A stretch of DNA of 64,000 nt from Carnobacteriaceae bacterium zg-C25 (GTDB lineage Bacteria > Bacillota > Bacilli > Lactobacillales > Aerococcaceae), in the NCBI GenBank assembly GCA_017945845.1, contig CP072828.1:868001-932000 (forward strand). Direction: 5' to 3'. Below are positions 45,129 to 54,768 of this stretch, one piece after another. The notes under the pieces were generated by a model, which was not told where the DNA came from, did no database searches, and saw only the letters and a program-made list of their open reading frames with translations. Position numbers and translations under genes: made by a program. The first letter of the stretch is position 1; each line of letters opens with the position of its first letter.

Positions 45129-45722
45129 TTAAATTAATATCAATTTATAGAACTCTATAAATACAAATAAAATAAACAATCTAAACATTAGTTCATTTAT
45201 CATATTAAAAATAACATATATATAAATTATTTTATAATTTGGTAAAGACTCTATATTTAGAAGAATTTTATTAGCAGAAATTTCAATATAAACAATAAAA
45301 ATCAGTAATACACAATACATACAAATTAAAGCAATTAGCAAAACATTGGAAATGAATTGACTAAATGAAATTGTTAAACTCAATAATAACATTAACAAAA
45401 TTAGTATTGTCATCAAAACACCATAAAAACGTACCCATTTATATGTTGTTTGTTTATTATGTAATGCATGAGCATACTCATGTGCGGCTTGTAAACAATC
45501 AGTTGTTGACTTTATTGATTTTAAATAAACCGTATCCGTTGCATAATTATAACTAAAATACCTGCCTTGTTTAGAAACAACGTTTTTTAAACCTATTTTA
45601 ATTTCATCTAAAAGAACCTGCATATTTAACAAATGTACTGAATGGTTAATTTTTTGTTTCAAAAATAGCAGAATGACTTCTAAACTCCCCCATATTAACG
45701 AATATAGAAGTATTATTTTCAT
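45129..45722 (-). CDS. Membrane zinc metallopeptidase, YugP-like, cassette A
   Basis: 197 residues from ATG 45722 (GGGGTG upstream). A first helix (ILLYSLIWGSLEVILLF) is followed by a short soluble part with CLQAAHEYAHALHN, a HExxH zinc motif, then further helices; IEISANKILL provides the likely third ligand (Glu of an ExxAN/D motif). The plan fits the YugP/PF04298 neutral zinc metallopeptidases, but the protein is divergent. Its closest visible relative in the window is the split gene at 51486/53405. Probable role: proteolysis in or at the membrane; substrate unknown, perhaps a small peptide precursor or pheromone. Confidence 0.7.
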   Translation of the reverse strand: MKIILLYSLIWGSLEVILLFLKQKINHSVHLLNMQVLLDEIKIGLKNVVSKQGRYFSYNYATDTVYLKSIKSTTDCLQAAHEYAHALHNKQTTYKWVRFYGVLMTILILLMLLLSLTISFSQFISNVLLIALICMYCVLLIFIVYIEISANKILLNIESLPNYKIIYIYVIFNMINELMFRLFILFVFIEFYKLILI

Positions 45723-46030
45723 TAGAATACACCCCACTCATCAATCAAATATATTACTGTTGCAACAAAATAAAATGCACAAATTGACTTTGCTATTAAA
45801 TTTGTGATAAATGTCCTTCTGACTTGCTTGAAGTGACTAACTCACTAATGTAATTTGTGTTATATCATATACCTTTTTATCTAAGTAGTACACTCTAATT
45901 TTACCACAAAAACGCAAAAAAAGAGCCAGGACATAGGTATTCCTGGCTCGAAATAGCATAAAGAATAACGTTTATTATTCTCTGAATTATAAATAGAATT
46001 TTCTAAAACCAAATGTGTAAAATATTAAAG
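45723..46030. other. Spacer with IS remnant and terminator
   Basis: Around 45826-45865 the string GAAGTGACTAACTC ... TGTAATTTG matches 51430-51470 (GAAGTGGCTAACTT ... TGTAATTTG), which there forms the tail of an IS30-type transposase remnant. Just upstream of the peptidase start is a 37-codon minus-strand frame encoding a hydrophobic peptide (NLIAKSICAFYFVATVIYLI) that ends on the peptidase ribosome site; it may be a gene remnant. Confidence 0.4.
45915..45951 (-). terminator. Terminator of the phospho-beta-glucosidase gene
   Basis: 9-bp perfect arms GAGCCAGGA / TCCTGGCTC (45923-45931, 45941-45949) followed by T7 on the minus strand. Confidence 0.88.
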
Positions 46031-47455
<1,425 letters not shown>

Positions 47456-47467
47456 TCAATCCTTCTT

Positions 47468-49321
47468 TTATTCATAAATTTGGGTAATTAGCTGACCATT
47501 GCTAACTTGACCATAATCAAAAAATTTAATTTCTTTTCCCTTAGTATCTGTAATAATGAGCATAGTCGATAAATCAACGCCCTTTTGCTTTATTCCATCA
47601 ATATCCACATTTACTAATTTTTGACCAGCTTTAACCACTTCATTCACTTCAACTAAAGGTTTAAAGCCGTATCCATTTAGACTGACAGTATCCAAACCAA
47701 TATGAATTAACATTTCAACTCCGTCATTTCTTGTCAGTCCAACTGCATGACCTCCTGGAAAAATTGCGGTAACTTTACCTGAACAAGGCGCTGTGATTGA
47801 TGAGCCAATTATGTTAAATGCGATACCATCTCCCATAATTTTTTTAGAGAATACATCATCTTTGACTTGTTCTAAAGGGAAGCTAGTCCCCTCAGCAATA
47901 GCTTGCAATGCACTCTCAACTTCATCTCCTACCTCAGTTCTTTTATTGCTAGCATCTGTTGATGCCTCATCTTCAAATCCTACCAAATATGTTACAACAA
48001 AAGAAGTGAGCATTGCTACTGCTATACCAATCAGCATAGAAATAATTGTCTCTTGAAAAATAGGAATAGCTAATATAGTCGAACGACCCATAATAAATGC
48101 TTTTGCACCTAGAAGCCCAGCGACTAACCCTCCGGCAGCTCCACCTGCCATTACACCATATAAAGGCTTTTTGAATCGGAGCATTAATCCATACAAAGCT
48201 GGTTCTGACACACCTGCAACAATACAACCGAAACTTAAACTTAAAGCCTCTGCACGAAGTTCTTTATTTTTTGTTTTGAAAGCTATTCCTAAACATGCTG
48301 CACCTTCCGACATGTTATGAATCATAAGAGCTGGACGGAAGAAGCCATCAAATCCAACTTGGCTTAAACTTTGAGCCATAAAAGGTGCGAACAAAGTATG
48401 CATTCCTGTCATAACCAAAAATGGTATAATACTTGATAAGACTGCTAAAGCAAGAGGACCGATTACAGATTGCATCCAGACCAAAAAAGAGATAAAGTAA
48501 TTACCAATATAAATTGCTAAAGGCCCAAACACAACCCATGTTAATGTAGACGCTACTAAAATTGTACACATACCAATTAAAATCGGCTTCAGTATTCCAG
48601 GTATAATCTTTTCAAAGAATTTTTCCAAGTGATATACTGCAACTGTAGATAGCAAAACAGGTAAGAATGAACCAGAATACTTTATAAGTAACACTGGCAT
48701 ACCAAATAGTGTAGTTGTTCCTCCTTTAGCTACCATATCTGTAAAACCTGGATAAAGTAATGTCAGCGCAACCATCATTGAGTAAATTTGGTTTGCTCCC
48801 AATTTTTTCGCAGCACCGTAAGCTACTAAAACAGGCATAAAGTAAAATGGTACATCAGATAGAAATGTTATTAATTTAAAAGTATTTGTCACTACAACGG
48901 AAGGTAATGTTAGAGAAATTAATAATAATAGGATTTTAAGCATCCCTCCTGCAATTAATCCAACAATCATGGAACTTACAGCACCGCCCATATAATTAAC
49001 GATATCTTGTAAAACATCTACAATACTTTTTGGTTTTTTGCTTTTTTTTTGTACCTCTACATCAAAATTATTTTCAAAATGATAATGTTCAATAATTGTA
49101 TTGTATACTGGTAGTAGATTTTTCCCCATTATAATTTGAATTTGACCAGCACCTTTTGCCACACCTAAAACTTCTGGAATAGCTTCTAATTTTTCTTTAT
49201 CAACAACTCTTTCATCTTTTAATACAAATCGAAGCCGTGTCATACAATGCGTTAATGATTCAACATTTGCTTCACCACCAACTAAATTAATAATTTCTTT
49301 TGCTATAGTATTGGAATTCAT
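47468..49321 (-). CDS. Beta-glucoside-type PTS transporter, EIIBCA (with phospho-glucosidase)
   Basis: 617 residues. EIIB 1-85 with Cys in THCMTRLRFVL; EIIC about 100-450 with VTGMHTLFAPFMAQ-type motif and CIVAGVSEPALYGLMLRF; EIIA about 480-610 with the phosphorylated His in MLIHIGLDTVSLNGYG. The start MNSNTIAKEI at 49321 is chosen for its AAGGAG. It forms an operon with the GH1 gene and is transcribed away from the LysR gene at 49437. LysR control of a PTS of this class is unusual (antiterminators or RpiR/GntR are more common). Confidence 0.93.
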   Translation of the reverse strand: MNSNTIAKEIINLVGGEANVESLTHCMTRLRFVLKDERVVDKEKLEAIPEVLGVAKGAGQIQIIMGKNLLPVYNTIIEHYHFENNFDVEVQKKSKKPKSIVDVLQDIVNYMGGAVSSMIVGLIAGGMLKILLLLISLTLPSVVVTNTFKLITFLSDVPFYFMPVLVAYGAAKKLGANQIYSMMVALTLLYPGFTDMVAKGGTTTLFGMPVLLIKYSGSFLPVLLSTVAVYHLEKFFEKIIPGILKPILIGMCTILVASTLTWVVFGPLAIYIGNYFISFLVWMQSVIGPLALAVLSSIIPFLVMTGMHTLFAPFMAQSLSQVGFDGFFRPALMIHNMSEGAACLGIAFKTKNKELRAEALSLSFGCIVAGVSEPALYGLMLRFKKPLYGVMAGGAAGGLVAGLLGAKAFIMGRSTILAIPIFQETIISMLIGIAVAMLTSFVVTYLVGFEDEASTDASNKRTEVGDEVESALQAIAEGTSFPLEQVKDDVFSKKIMGDGIAFNIIGSSITAPCSGKVTAIFPGGHAVGLTRNDGVEMLIHIGLDTVSLNGYGFKPLVEVNEVVKAGQKLVNVDIDGIKQKGVDLSTMLIITDTKGKEIKFFDYGQVSNGQLITQIYE

Positions 49322-49337
49322 ACTTTTTCTCCTTAAA

Positions 49338-49416
49338 TTAATTGAGCTCAATTAAATAGTAAGCGAATTCAAATATTTTGTAAATCTCAAAAAAATAGTA
49401 TATAATATTTACAAAA
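49338..49416. promoter_or_regulatory. Divergent promoter region with LysR-type inverted repeats
   Basis: A perfect palindrome TTAATTGAGCTCAATTAA (49338-49355) lies in the PTS leader. A second dyad, TTTTGTAAAT (49376-49385) / ATTTACAAAA (49407-49416), encloses the LysR gene promoter (-35 TTGTAA 49378-49383, 17 bp, -10 TATAAT 49401-49406), suggesting autoregulation. Confidence 0.6.
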
Positions 49417-49436
49417 CGAATATTTAGGAGCGTATT

Positions 49437-50306
49437 ATGAATTATGAAGAAGTAGAAACTTTTTTAAGTGTGGTAGAACATGGAAGTATTGTGAGCGGTG
49501 CAAAAAAGCTTTATATAGGTCAGGGTACTGCAAGTAGTCGGATTAAAAGATTAGAGGAATCCTTAGGAATCAAATTATTTGATCGCCATCCTGGATTAAA
49601 AACTTTATCTTTAACAGAGTCAGGTAAAGAATTTTTAGAGATTGCTCACCAATATATGGAAGTTAGTGAAGCCGCATTCCAACTTAAAAATCAAACTAGA
49701 AATATTCAATTAAATATAGCATCATTAGATATAATTAATCATTTTATTCTCAAAAATAATTTTACATCTTTCATTCAATCCTATCCAAATATTTCAATAA
49801 ATATCCAAACTTATCACTCAACTGCAATTCATGAATTAATAAATCAGATGAGATTTGATATAGGATTTGTTTTTAACCTCTATAATTACCCAAGTATCAA
49901 GGCTCAGAAAATTTTTTCAGAAAAAATGACTATATTATATTTTAAAAATAGTATTTTTAAAGAAGAAAAGTGCTTTGAAAATTTAAACCACGATAAAGAA
50001 ATATTCATCAAATGGTCAAATGATTTTCAACAGTGGCATAATAACTTTTTTTCTTTTTCTCAAAAAAAAATCGTTATAGGTACTTCAGCCATGCTTGAGT
50101 ACTTTTTAGTAAATGATGACAATTGGGCTATTGTCCCGGAAAGTGTTTCCTCAGAGTTTTGTAATACAAACCCCAATCTTGAATACTACGTTATTGATGA
50201 TGCACCAGAGAGAAATTTATATTTAATTACCAATGTCAATTTATCGCAGGAAAAAAAGAAATATATAGAAATATTTTTAAAAAGCAACAATAAGTTATTT
50301 TATTAA
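49437..50306 (+). CDS. LysR-type transcriptional regulator of the PTS/GH1 operon
   Basis: 289 residues. N-terminal wHTH (MNYEEVETFLSVVEHGSIVSGAKKLYIGQGTASSRIKRLEESLGIKLFDRHPG) and a C-terminal effector domain (about 92-285). Divergent from the beta-glucoside PTS operon with a 115-bp shared regulatory region, so it is very likely its regulator. AGGAG precedes the ATG. It is followed by IS debris. Confidence 0.9.
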   Translation: MNYEEVETFLSVVEHGSIVSGAKKLYIGQGTASSRIKRLEESLGIKLFDRHPGLKTLSLTESGKEFLEIAHQYMEVSEAAFQLKNQTRNIQLNIASLDIINHFILKNNFTSFIQSYPNISINIQTYHSTAIHELINQMRFDIGFVFNLYNYPSIKAQKIFSEKMTILYFKNSIFKEEKCFENLNHDKEIFIKWSNDFQQWHNNFFSFSQKKIVIGTSAMLEYFLVNDDNWAIVPESVSSEFCNTNPNLEYYVIDDAPERNLYLITNVNLSQEKKKYIEIFLKSNNKLFY

Positions 50307-50350
50307 TGGGTTCTTATTATTAAAATTGCTCAAAAGCTAAAAGATATATT

Positions 50351-50378
50351 TTGGATAGGTTACACTTAATTAGAACAA
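50351..50378. mobile_element. Unassigned IS-end relic
   Basis: The string TTGGATAGGTTACACTTA followed by ATTAGAACAAA is repeated at 57453-57480 (one base different), where it abuts the truncated doc gene. Probably the terminal repeat of an element no longer present here. Confidence 0.5.
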
Positions 50379-50419
50379 AAAAATTAAGTGGTGTGATACA
50401 CTATATCTAATAAGTGGTG

Positions 50420-51173
50420 GATAAAGAAAAGGGGTTATGTACTTAGACCATCGTAGTGTAGATGGTAAACATAATTTTATTGTGGACTGTTTTATTACAC
50501 CAGGGAACGTGCATGATAGTGTACCGTATGTGTCGCGATTAACACATATAATCGAAACATTTCATTTTAATGTGAATTGTGTCGCGTTAGATAGCGTATA
50601 TTATAAAAAAAGACATTTTAAAATTTTTAGAAGAGAAAAAGATATTTTCTGTGATTGGGTATCGACGTTTTCATCGCAATCCTGACCATAAATTTTTTCG
50701 ATATCATTCATCTATAGATTGTTTTACGGATACACGTACGGGAGAAATTTATACCTACAGAAATATTGATAGACAAGGATATAAACAGTATCGTATAAGC
50801 GATAATAGTAATAAACGGATACTACGTCGATCGATAGATGCTGATGTATACGATAGATGTCGTGAGCGTCGATTATCTACGTTTGGGAAAGCATTATATA
50901 AACGACGGAAAGAAATGATTGAGCGTAGTTTTGCAGACTCTAAGCAAAATCATGGGTATCGATTTGCGCAATATAGAGGAGTAACCAAGATGCAACAGTA
51001 TACTTGGTTATCTTGTGCTGCCCAAAATATGAAAAAAATGGCAATTCTACTCACTGGAGATACCATTTTTTGAGATATTATTCTTCATTTAGTATTTTGA
51101 AATTCAAAATCCAACATATTTTTCATTTTTTAAAAAATATGTTGGATTTTTTATCGATATTGTTAACAGTCTG
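50420..51173 (+). pseudogene. IS1182-type element, 5'-deleted and frameshifted
   Basis: The 3' half of an element like that at 26967-28565. It begins abruptly inside the transposase (matching around 27710 on the opposite strand) and ends at the terminal repeat GTTAACAGTCTG (51162-51173). The remaining transposase is broken by a frameshift near 50620 and then reads IGYRRFHRNPDHKFF ... to GDTIF* at 51073. It is immediately followed by a 30-bp palindrome (51174-51203). Confidence 0.85.
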
Positions 51174-51203
51174 AACCAAAAGATTTTTAGCAATCTTTTG
51201 GTT
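51174..51203. repeat. Palindrome abutting the IS1182-type fragment
   Basis: 12-bp perfect arms AACCAAAAGATT and AATCTTTTGGTT with a 6-base loop TTTAGC. Its total length is the same as that of the palindrome flanking the complete element. Confidence 0.8.
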
Positions 51204-51305
51204 TCTCTGCATCAACCAGGCGCAGCGCGGTAGCTCCCCCTTATAATTTTTGTACGAAAAAGTGTTGCCATTCCAATCCCTATTTGATATAGAACCCCCA
51301 AAAAA

Positions 51306-51337
51306 GACCTATCCGAGCATTTCTGCTCAGATAGGCC
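51306..51337 (-). terminator. Terminator downstream of the split peptidase gene
   Basis: 14-bp arms GACCTATCCGAGCA / TGCTCAGATAGGCC (51306-51319, 51324-51337) and a T run on the minus strand. Just left of it, TATTTGATATAGAACC resembles an ISL3 right end. Confidence 0.75.
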
Positions 51338-51364
51338 TCTGTTCTATAACACTCACTTTTTAGT

Positions 51365-51463
51365 AACGGTTGTTGAACAATGGATAAATCGTTATCCACG
51401 TAAATTATTTAATTATACGCGTCCTTATGATTTGCCGGAAGTGGCTAACTTACTACTGTAATT
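51365..51463 (+). pseudogene. IS30-type transposase C-terminal remnant
   Basis: The plus strand reads VVEQWINRYPRKLFNYTRPYDLPEVANLLL and a stop; W-x-N-x-YPRK-x-x-x-Y-x-T/R-P is typical of an IS30-family transposase tail. The upstream part is gone. Confidence 0.5.
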
Positions 51464-51485
51464 TGCGACGCTTTTGTATACTTTT

Positions 51486-51803
51486 TTACAAAAAAATGAT
51501 AAGCAATGTGCTATTTATAGGTATCAATAATGTTAATTGATAATATTGTATTTGATATTTACTAAATAATGTACTCGTGCTTAATTTAAATAATCGAGAA
51601 TGCTTTAAAGCTATATAATTGGCATATTTTTCAAGACTTAAAGATAGAAACATCGCCACAATTTGAATCCCTAACACAATACACATCATCCATTTAGGGT
51701 TGTTCATTCCTCCATAATGGATTACATCATAAACAAAAAATATAACCATTATTGTTGAAATAAGATAAGATAAAAAGATATACGGTTGATATTTTTTTGG
51801 CAA
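51486..51803 (-). pseudogene. 3' part of the split membrane zinc peptidase, cassette B
   Basis: The frame LPKKYQPYIFLSYLISTIMVIFF ... SLEKYANYIALKHSRLF to the stop at 51486 has the helices and ExxAN ligand motif expected to follow HELGH in the 5' part at 53084-53405. Both pieces together would be about 215 residues, similar to the intact peptidase at 45129 (HEYAH ... IEISANKIL). The IS30 element at 51804-53083 separates them. Confidence 0.75.
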
Positions 51804-53083
51804 TTGTAAAGTAAAGTGCAAAAAAAACAGATAATGACTTTCTCTTTTGCGGGGTTGATAACCAAACAATAAAAACAAAGGTTTTCTAGTCAAGGCGAAA
51901 AACGAAGTGTGCCTTGACGGGAAACCAGTTTTTATTAAACTATTAATCTACCCGCAATAAAAATAACTCCGCAGGTGTACGATAACCTAATTTACGTCGT
52001 ATTTTCTGATTTAAGCAGGATTCTATTTTACGAATAGTTGACTTTTTAACGGTGTTGATAGATTTACCCTTAGGTAAAAACTCCCGTATCTGTCCGTTAT
52101 GGTTTTCGTTAGTACCACGCTCATAAGATGAATAAGGGTGTGCATAGTAAATGTTTAAATATTTCGATTCTAATTCAGATAACGAGGCGAATTCTGAACC
52201 ATTATCAGATGTAATACTCTTGAAGGTTGATTTCCTATATTGTTTAAAAATATTCTTTAATGTCCGTAAGACACATAGTGCTGTTTTATCATTTATTTTA
52301 CGTATAATTGTATAACGTGTTTGTCGTTCTACTAACGTTAATAATAGTGCTTCATTTTTCGTCTTCTTAAATAAGACTAAATCAATTTCCCAATGTCCAA
52401 ATTCTGTACGATTATTCGCTACGTCTGGTCGATTTTCGATAGATGTTCCCATATTTTTCTTGTATGTTTTGGTGTTATCTTTTTTTGGTCGTTTTCTAAT
52501 GCTTACCATTTTGGGTAAATCAATTGGTTTGATAGGGATAATACCTTGATGGACAAACGTATAAACCGTTTTCGTACAAGGGACCTTCTCATTAGGGTGA
52601 TTTTGCCGATACCAATGTACAAAGGTATCAATACTATGGGTTCTATATTTTTCAGTAACTACCTGTTGTAAGTCTTTGAAAAATTGCTGACTAAATTTTT
52701 CAGTTAAATTATTATGATATTTATTTTGTTGCTTAGCTTTATAGATGTAATGGCTTGTTTCAGCGTAATATTTTAATTCGTCACGTTGGATACCATTTCG
52801 ATTAACGATTTGATTAACACTTCCACGTTTAATTTCTCTATAAATTGTAGATATATTTCGTCCGAGTTGTTCAGCAATATATCGTATTGGTTTCTTTTCG
52901 TTTAATAACGTTTCAATTTTTGTGCGTTCAATCAAAGATAGCTGTTTATATTGTTTTTTTGTGTTATAATTTGTTTTAGACATGATAATTACCTTTCTAA
53001 TTTTGTAGTGGATTTTAGTCAGTTAATTATCTGTCTTTTTTTGTTTTTATAACACTATTTTGCTTTTGCACTTTATTTTACAA
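51804..53083 (-). mobile_element. IS30-family insertion sequence
   Basis: 1280 bp. Ends TTGTAAAGTAAAGTGCAAAA (51804) and, on the other strand, TTGTAAAATAAAGTGCAAAA (53083) are inverted repeats with one mismatch; both continue into ACAGATAAT. One transposase gene. It interrupts a membrane zinc peptidase gene. The flanks share a short A-rich string (AAAAAATATCAAC) a few bases from each end, but no clean target duplication is visible. Confidence 0.88.
51943..52983 (-). CDS. IS30-family transposase
   Basis: 346 residues. N-terminal HTH (LSLIERTKIETLLNEKKPIRYIAEQLGRNISTIYREIKRG), then the DDE core: EFGHWEIDLVLFKKTKNEALLTL (first Asp), SITSDNGSEFASLSELE (second Asp), and YAHPYSSYERGTNENHNGQIREFLPKG (Glu), the classical IS30 signature. 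The C-terminal RKLGYRTPAELF is intact. It appears functional. AAGGTAAT precedes the ATG. Confidence 0.95.
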   Translation of the reverse strand: MSKTNYNTKKQYKQLSLIERTKIETLLNEKKPIRYIAEQLGRNISTIYREIKRGSVNQIVNRNGIQRDELKYYAETSHYIYKAKQQNKYHNNLTEKFSQQFFKDLQQVVTEKYRTHSIDTFVHWYRQNHPNEKVPCTKTVYTFVHQGIIPIKPIDLPKMVSIRKRPKKDNTKTYKKNMGTSIENRPDVANNRTEFGHWEIDLVLFKKTKNEALLLTLVERQTRYTIIRKINDKTALCVLRTLKNIFKQYRKSTFKSITSDNGSEFASLSELESKYLNIYYAHPYSSYERGTNENHNGQIREFLPKGKSINTVKKSTIRKIESCLNQKIRRKLGYRTPAELFLLRVD

Positions 53084-53405
53084 CTCGGCGTTGATATTTT
53101 TTACATCGTATTCTATCTTGAAAATGTCCTAATTCATGCAAAAAGATAAAAGCAGTCGTTTCTGTAACATTTTCTTCTATCTCGATATATATTGTATTTG
53201 TAAAAGCATTATACCCATTCCGTTTAGCATTTCTGATTTTAGGATATAGACTAGTTAATTTACTATTCTCTACAAACTTATTCAATATTTCCTGTACACT
53301 AAAATTTATTTTTTTAGATTCTATTTTTAATTTTTGAACCCTATTTAAAATATACACCGCTCTAAATATAAGAATAATTAATGTTACTAAAAAAAATACT
53401 GTCAT
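53084..53405 (-). pseudogene. 5' part of the split membrane zinc peptidase, cassette B
   Basis: Reads MTVFFLVTLIILIFRAVYIL ... NTIYIEIEENVTETTAFIFLHELGHFQDRIRCKKYQRR and then enters the IS30 end (three IS-encoded residues and a stop). HELGH is the zinc motif; one N-terminal helix precedes it. The continuation is at 51486-51803. The rejoined frame is off by one or two bases, so a small indel accompanied or followed insertion. Confidence 0.78.
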
Positions 53406-53411
53406 TCAATT

Positions 53412-53560
53412 TTTACCAAAAAACATTTGCCTTTCCTACTCCATAAACCGAAACGACTACTACGGCACAACAACCTAATATAGCAACACTCCCCGAGGGT
53501 TAACATATGCTGATTTTGGTTCTGTAAAAAGCACACTAATAGAATCGTTTATATATTACT
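53412..53560 (-). pseudogene. Possible small peptide gene, frameshifted
   Basis: Between the 77-residue gene and the peptidase, the minus strand reads TEPKSAYVNPR in one frame and GSVAILGCCAVVVVSVYGVG then KANVFW and a stop in the next. Joining them at a single shift near 53505 gives a short hydrophobic Gly/Ala/Val/Cys peptide resembling a bacteriocin-like or pheromone-like product. No good start codon is certain. Confidence 0.3.
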
Positions 53561-53563
53561 AAT

Positions 53564-53797
53564 CTAATCTTCTAACGGCACTAACATATTTTTTAATCGC
53601 AAGAACCTTAAAATAATAAATATACTAACTACAAATGTATATAATATAAGTATTATTAATAAAAACAATGATACATTCAATATTCCTACACTTATTGATA
53701 CTAAAGGAACTATCAATAAAAAGATTAGAAAAAATATTGCTACCAATGGTACACTTGCTATTCCATGTATAATTAAAGAAACTGTATATCTATCCAT
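53564..53797 (-). CDS. Small membrane protein, cassette B
   Basis: 77 residues with two or three helices (GIASVPLVAIFFLIFLLIVPLVSISVGILNVSLFLLIILILYTFVV) and a charged C-terminus LRLKNMLVPLED. It lies 14 bp downstream of the 85-residue gene. AAGG lies close to the ATG. No family recognised; possibly an immunity or peptide-handling protein, judged only from context. Confidence 0.55.
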   Translation of the reverse strand: MDRYTVSLIIHGIASVPLVAIFFLIFLLIVPLVSISVGILNVSLFLLIILILYTFVVSIFIILRFLRLKNMLVPLED

Positions 53798-53811
53798 ATC
53801 CTTACCTATAT

Positions 53812-54069
53812 TTATTTTTTTCTAGAATATTTACAAGTATTTATCGTACTAGGAGAAAATATAAGAAGTTTTAATACACCACTAACTTCATATATACTCA
53901 AAATACATAGTAATACAATAATCACTATGTGTAAGTACATACTTTTTTTATTCACATCTACTTTTAAAACTGAAACTATTCCAAAAACACCCAACATTCC
54001 AATAATTAATAAATTTCCTGTAGTCATTATCATTAGAATAAATTCTAAAAATAATACAGGCACCATCAT
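53812..54069 (-). CDS. Small membrane protein, cassette B
   Basis: 85 residues with an N-terminal hydrophobic pair (MVPVLFLEFILMIM, GNLLIIGMLGVFGIVSVL) and a third helix (HIVIIVLLCILSIY). Basic tail KYSRKK. It lies between the 138- and 77-residue genes. Very AT-rich, like its neighbours. No family recognised. Confidence 0.52.
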   Translation of the reverse strand: MMVPVLFLEFILMIMTTGNLLIIGMLGVFGIVSVLKVDVNKKSMYLHIVIIVLLCILSIYEVSGVLKLLIFSPSTINTCKYSRKK

Positions 54070-54111
54070 CTTATTAAGAATAACTATCTTACTATTATTT
54101 TTATTAAAACG

Positions 54112-54510
54112 CTATTGTTCTGACACTTGTTGAAAAAATAAAATAGAAAATAAACGCAGTGAATTAATAACTAAAATACATATAGTCCCTACCCAAAATA
54201 ATTTACCTTGAGATAACAATGATATTCCACCCAATAAGTAACAAAGTCCACTTAAAATAGAAAAAGCATTAAACGCATTAATAATATGCATTCCTTTTAA
54301 ATATATAGAATACTGTTTCATTTCATATAATAATAACCAGAAATATATACCATATATGACTATTATTACACTAACCGATTGAATTCCATGAATATTAATT
54401 CTACTATTATATATACATGATACAAAGAAAATTAACACTGTTTCTATAAAATTACTTAATATTATTTTTTTACCATTGAATTTCGAATCTCCATGGATCC
54501 CAACTCCCAT
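54112..54510 (-). CDS. Small polytopic membrane protein, cassette B
   Basis: About 132 residues from MGVGIHGDSKFNGKK (54510), or 138 from 54528. Four helices (ETVLIFFVSCIY, SVSVIIVIYGIYFWLLLYEM, AFNAFSILSGLCYLLGGISLL, FWVGTICILVINSLRLFSILFF). The start region overlaps the end of the decayed GG-leader peptide gene, suggesting translational coupling in the ancestor. Function unknown; size and topology fit an immunity protein. Confidence 0.5.
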   Translation of the reverse strand: MGVGIHGDSKFNGKKIILSNFIETVLIFFVSCIYNSRINIHGIQSVSVIIVIYGIYFWLLLYEMKQYSIYLKGMHIINAFNAFSILSGLCYLLGGISLLSQGKLFWVGTICILVINSLRLFSILFFQQVSEQ

Positions 54511-54729
54511 ATATATCCCTACTTCCATATAACGCTGTATACGCTAGTCCTTTTGCTAATTGATACACTTGTGTTCCAACAAACCTTAATACAATTCTAG
54601 TAATTCAGCCATAGACACCACTAAAATACCTTGTACAGTGCCTTATGAAACATATACTCCACCATCTAAATACATCATTTCATCTTCTTACAACTCTACA
54701 TAATTCATTGGCATAACTAATGTTTCCAT
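54470..54729 (-). pseudogene. Decayed double-glycine-leader peptide (bacteriocin-like) gene
   Basis: From ATG 54729 (AGGAAA upstream) the minus strand reads METLVMPMNYVEL, stop (54688-54690), EDEMMYLDGG VYVS, stop (54643-54645), GTVQGILVVSMAELLELY, stop. After one frameshift, FVGTQVYQLAKGLAYTALYG and IYGSWDPWRFEIQW lead to a TAA at 54470. The leader (YVEL-x-EDEMMYLDGG) has the hallmarks of a GG leader cleaved by C39 peptidases, and the downstream part is Gly/Ala/Val-rich. Three in-frame stops and a frameshift make it a pseudogene. It is embedded in the small membrane-protein genes, suggesting the whole group once made or handled this peptide. Confidence 0.6.
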
Positions 54730-54768
54730 TATAAATTTCCTATTTTCTTCCTTATGTTACTTCATCAA

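Noticed and set aside
49338-49355. 18-bp palindrome as a terminator
   Set aside because: No T run and it lies between a start codon and its promoter region; more likely an operator.
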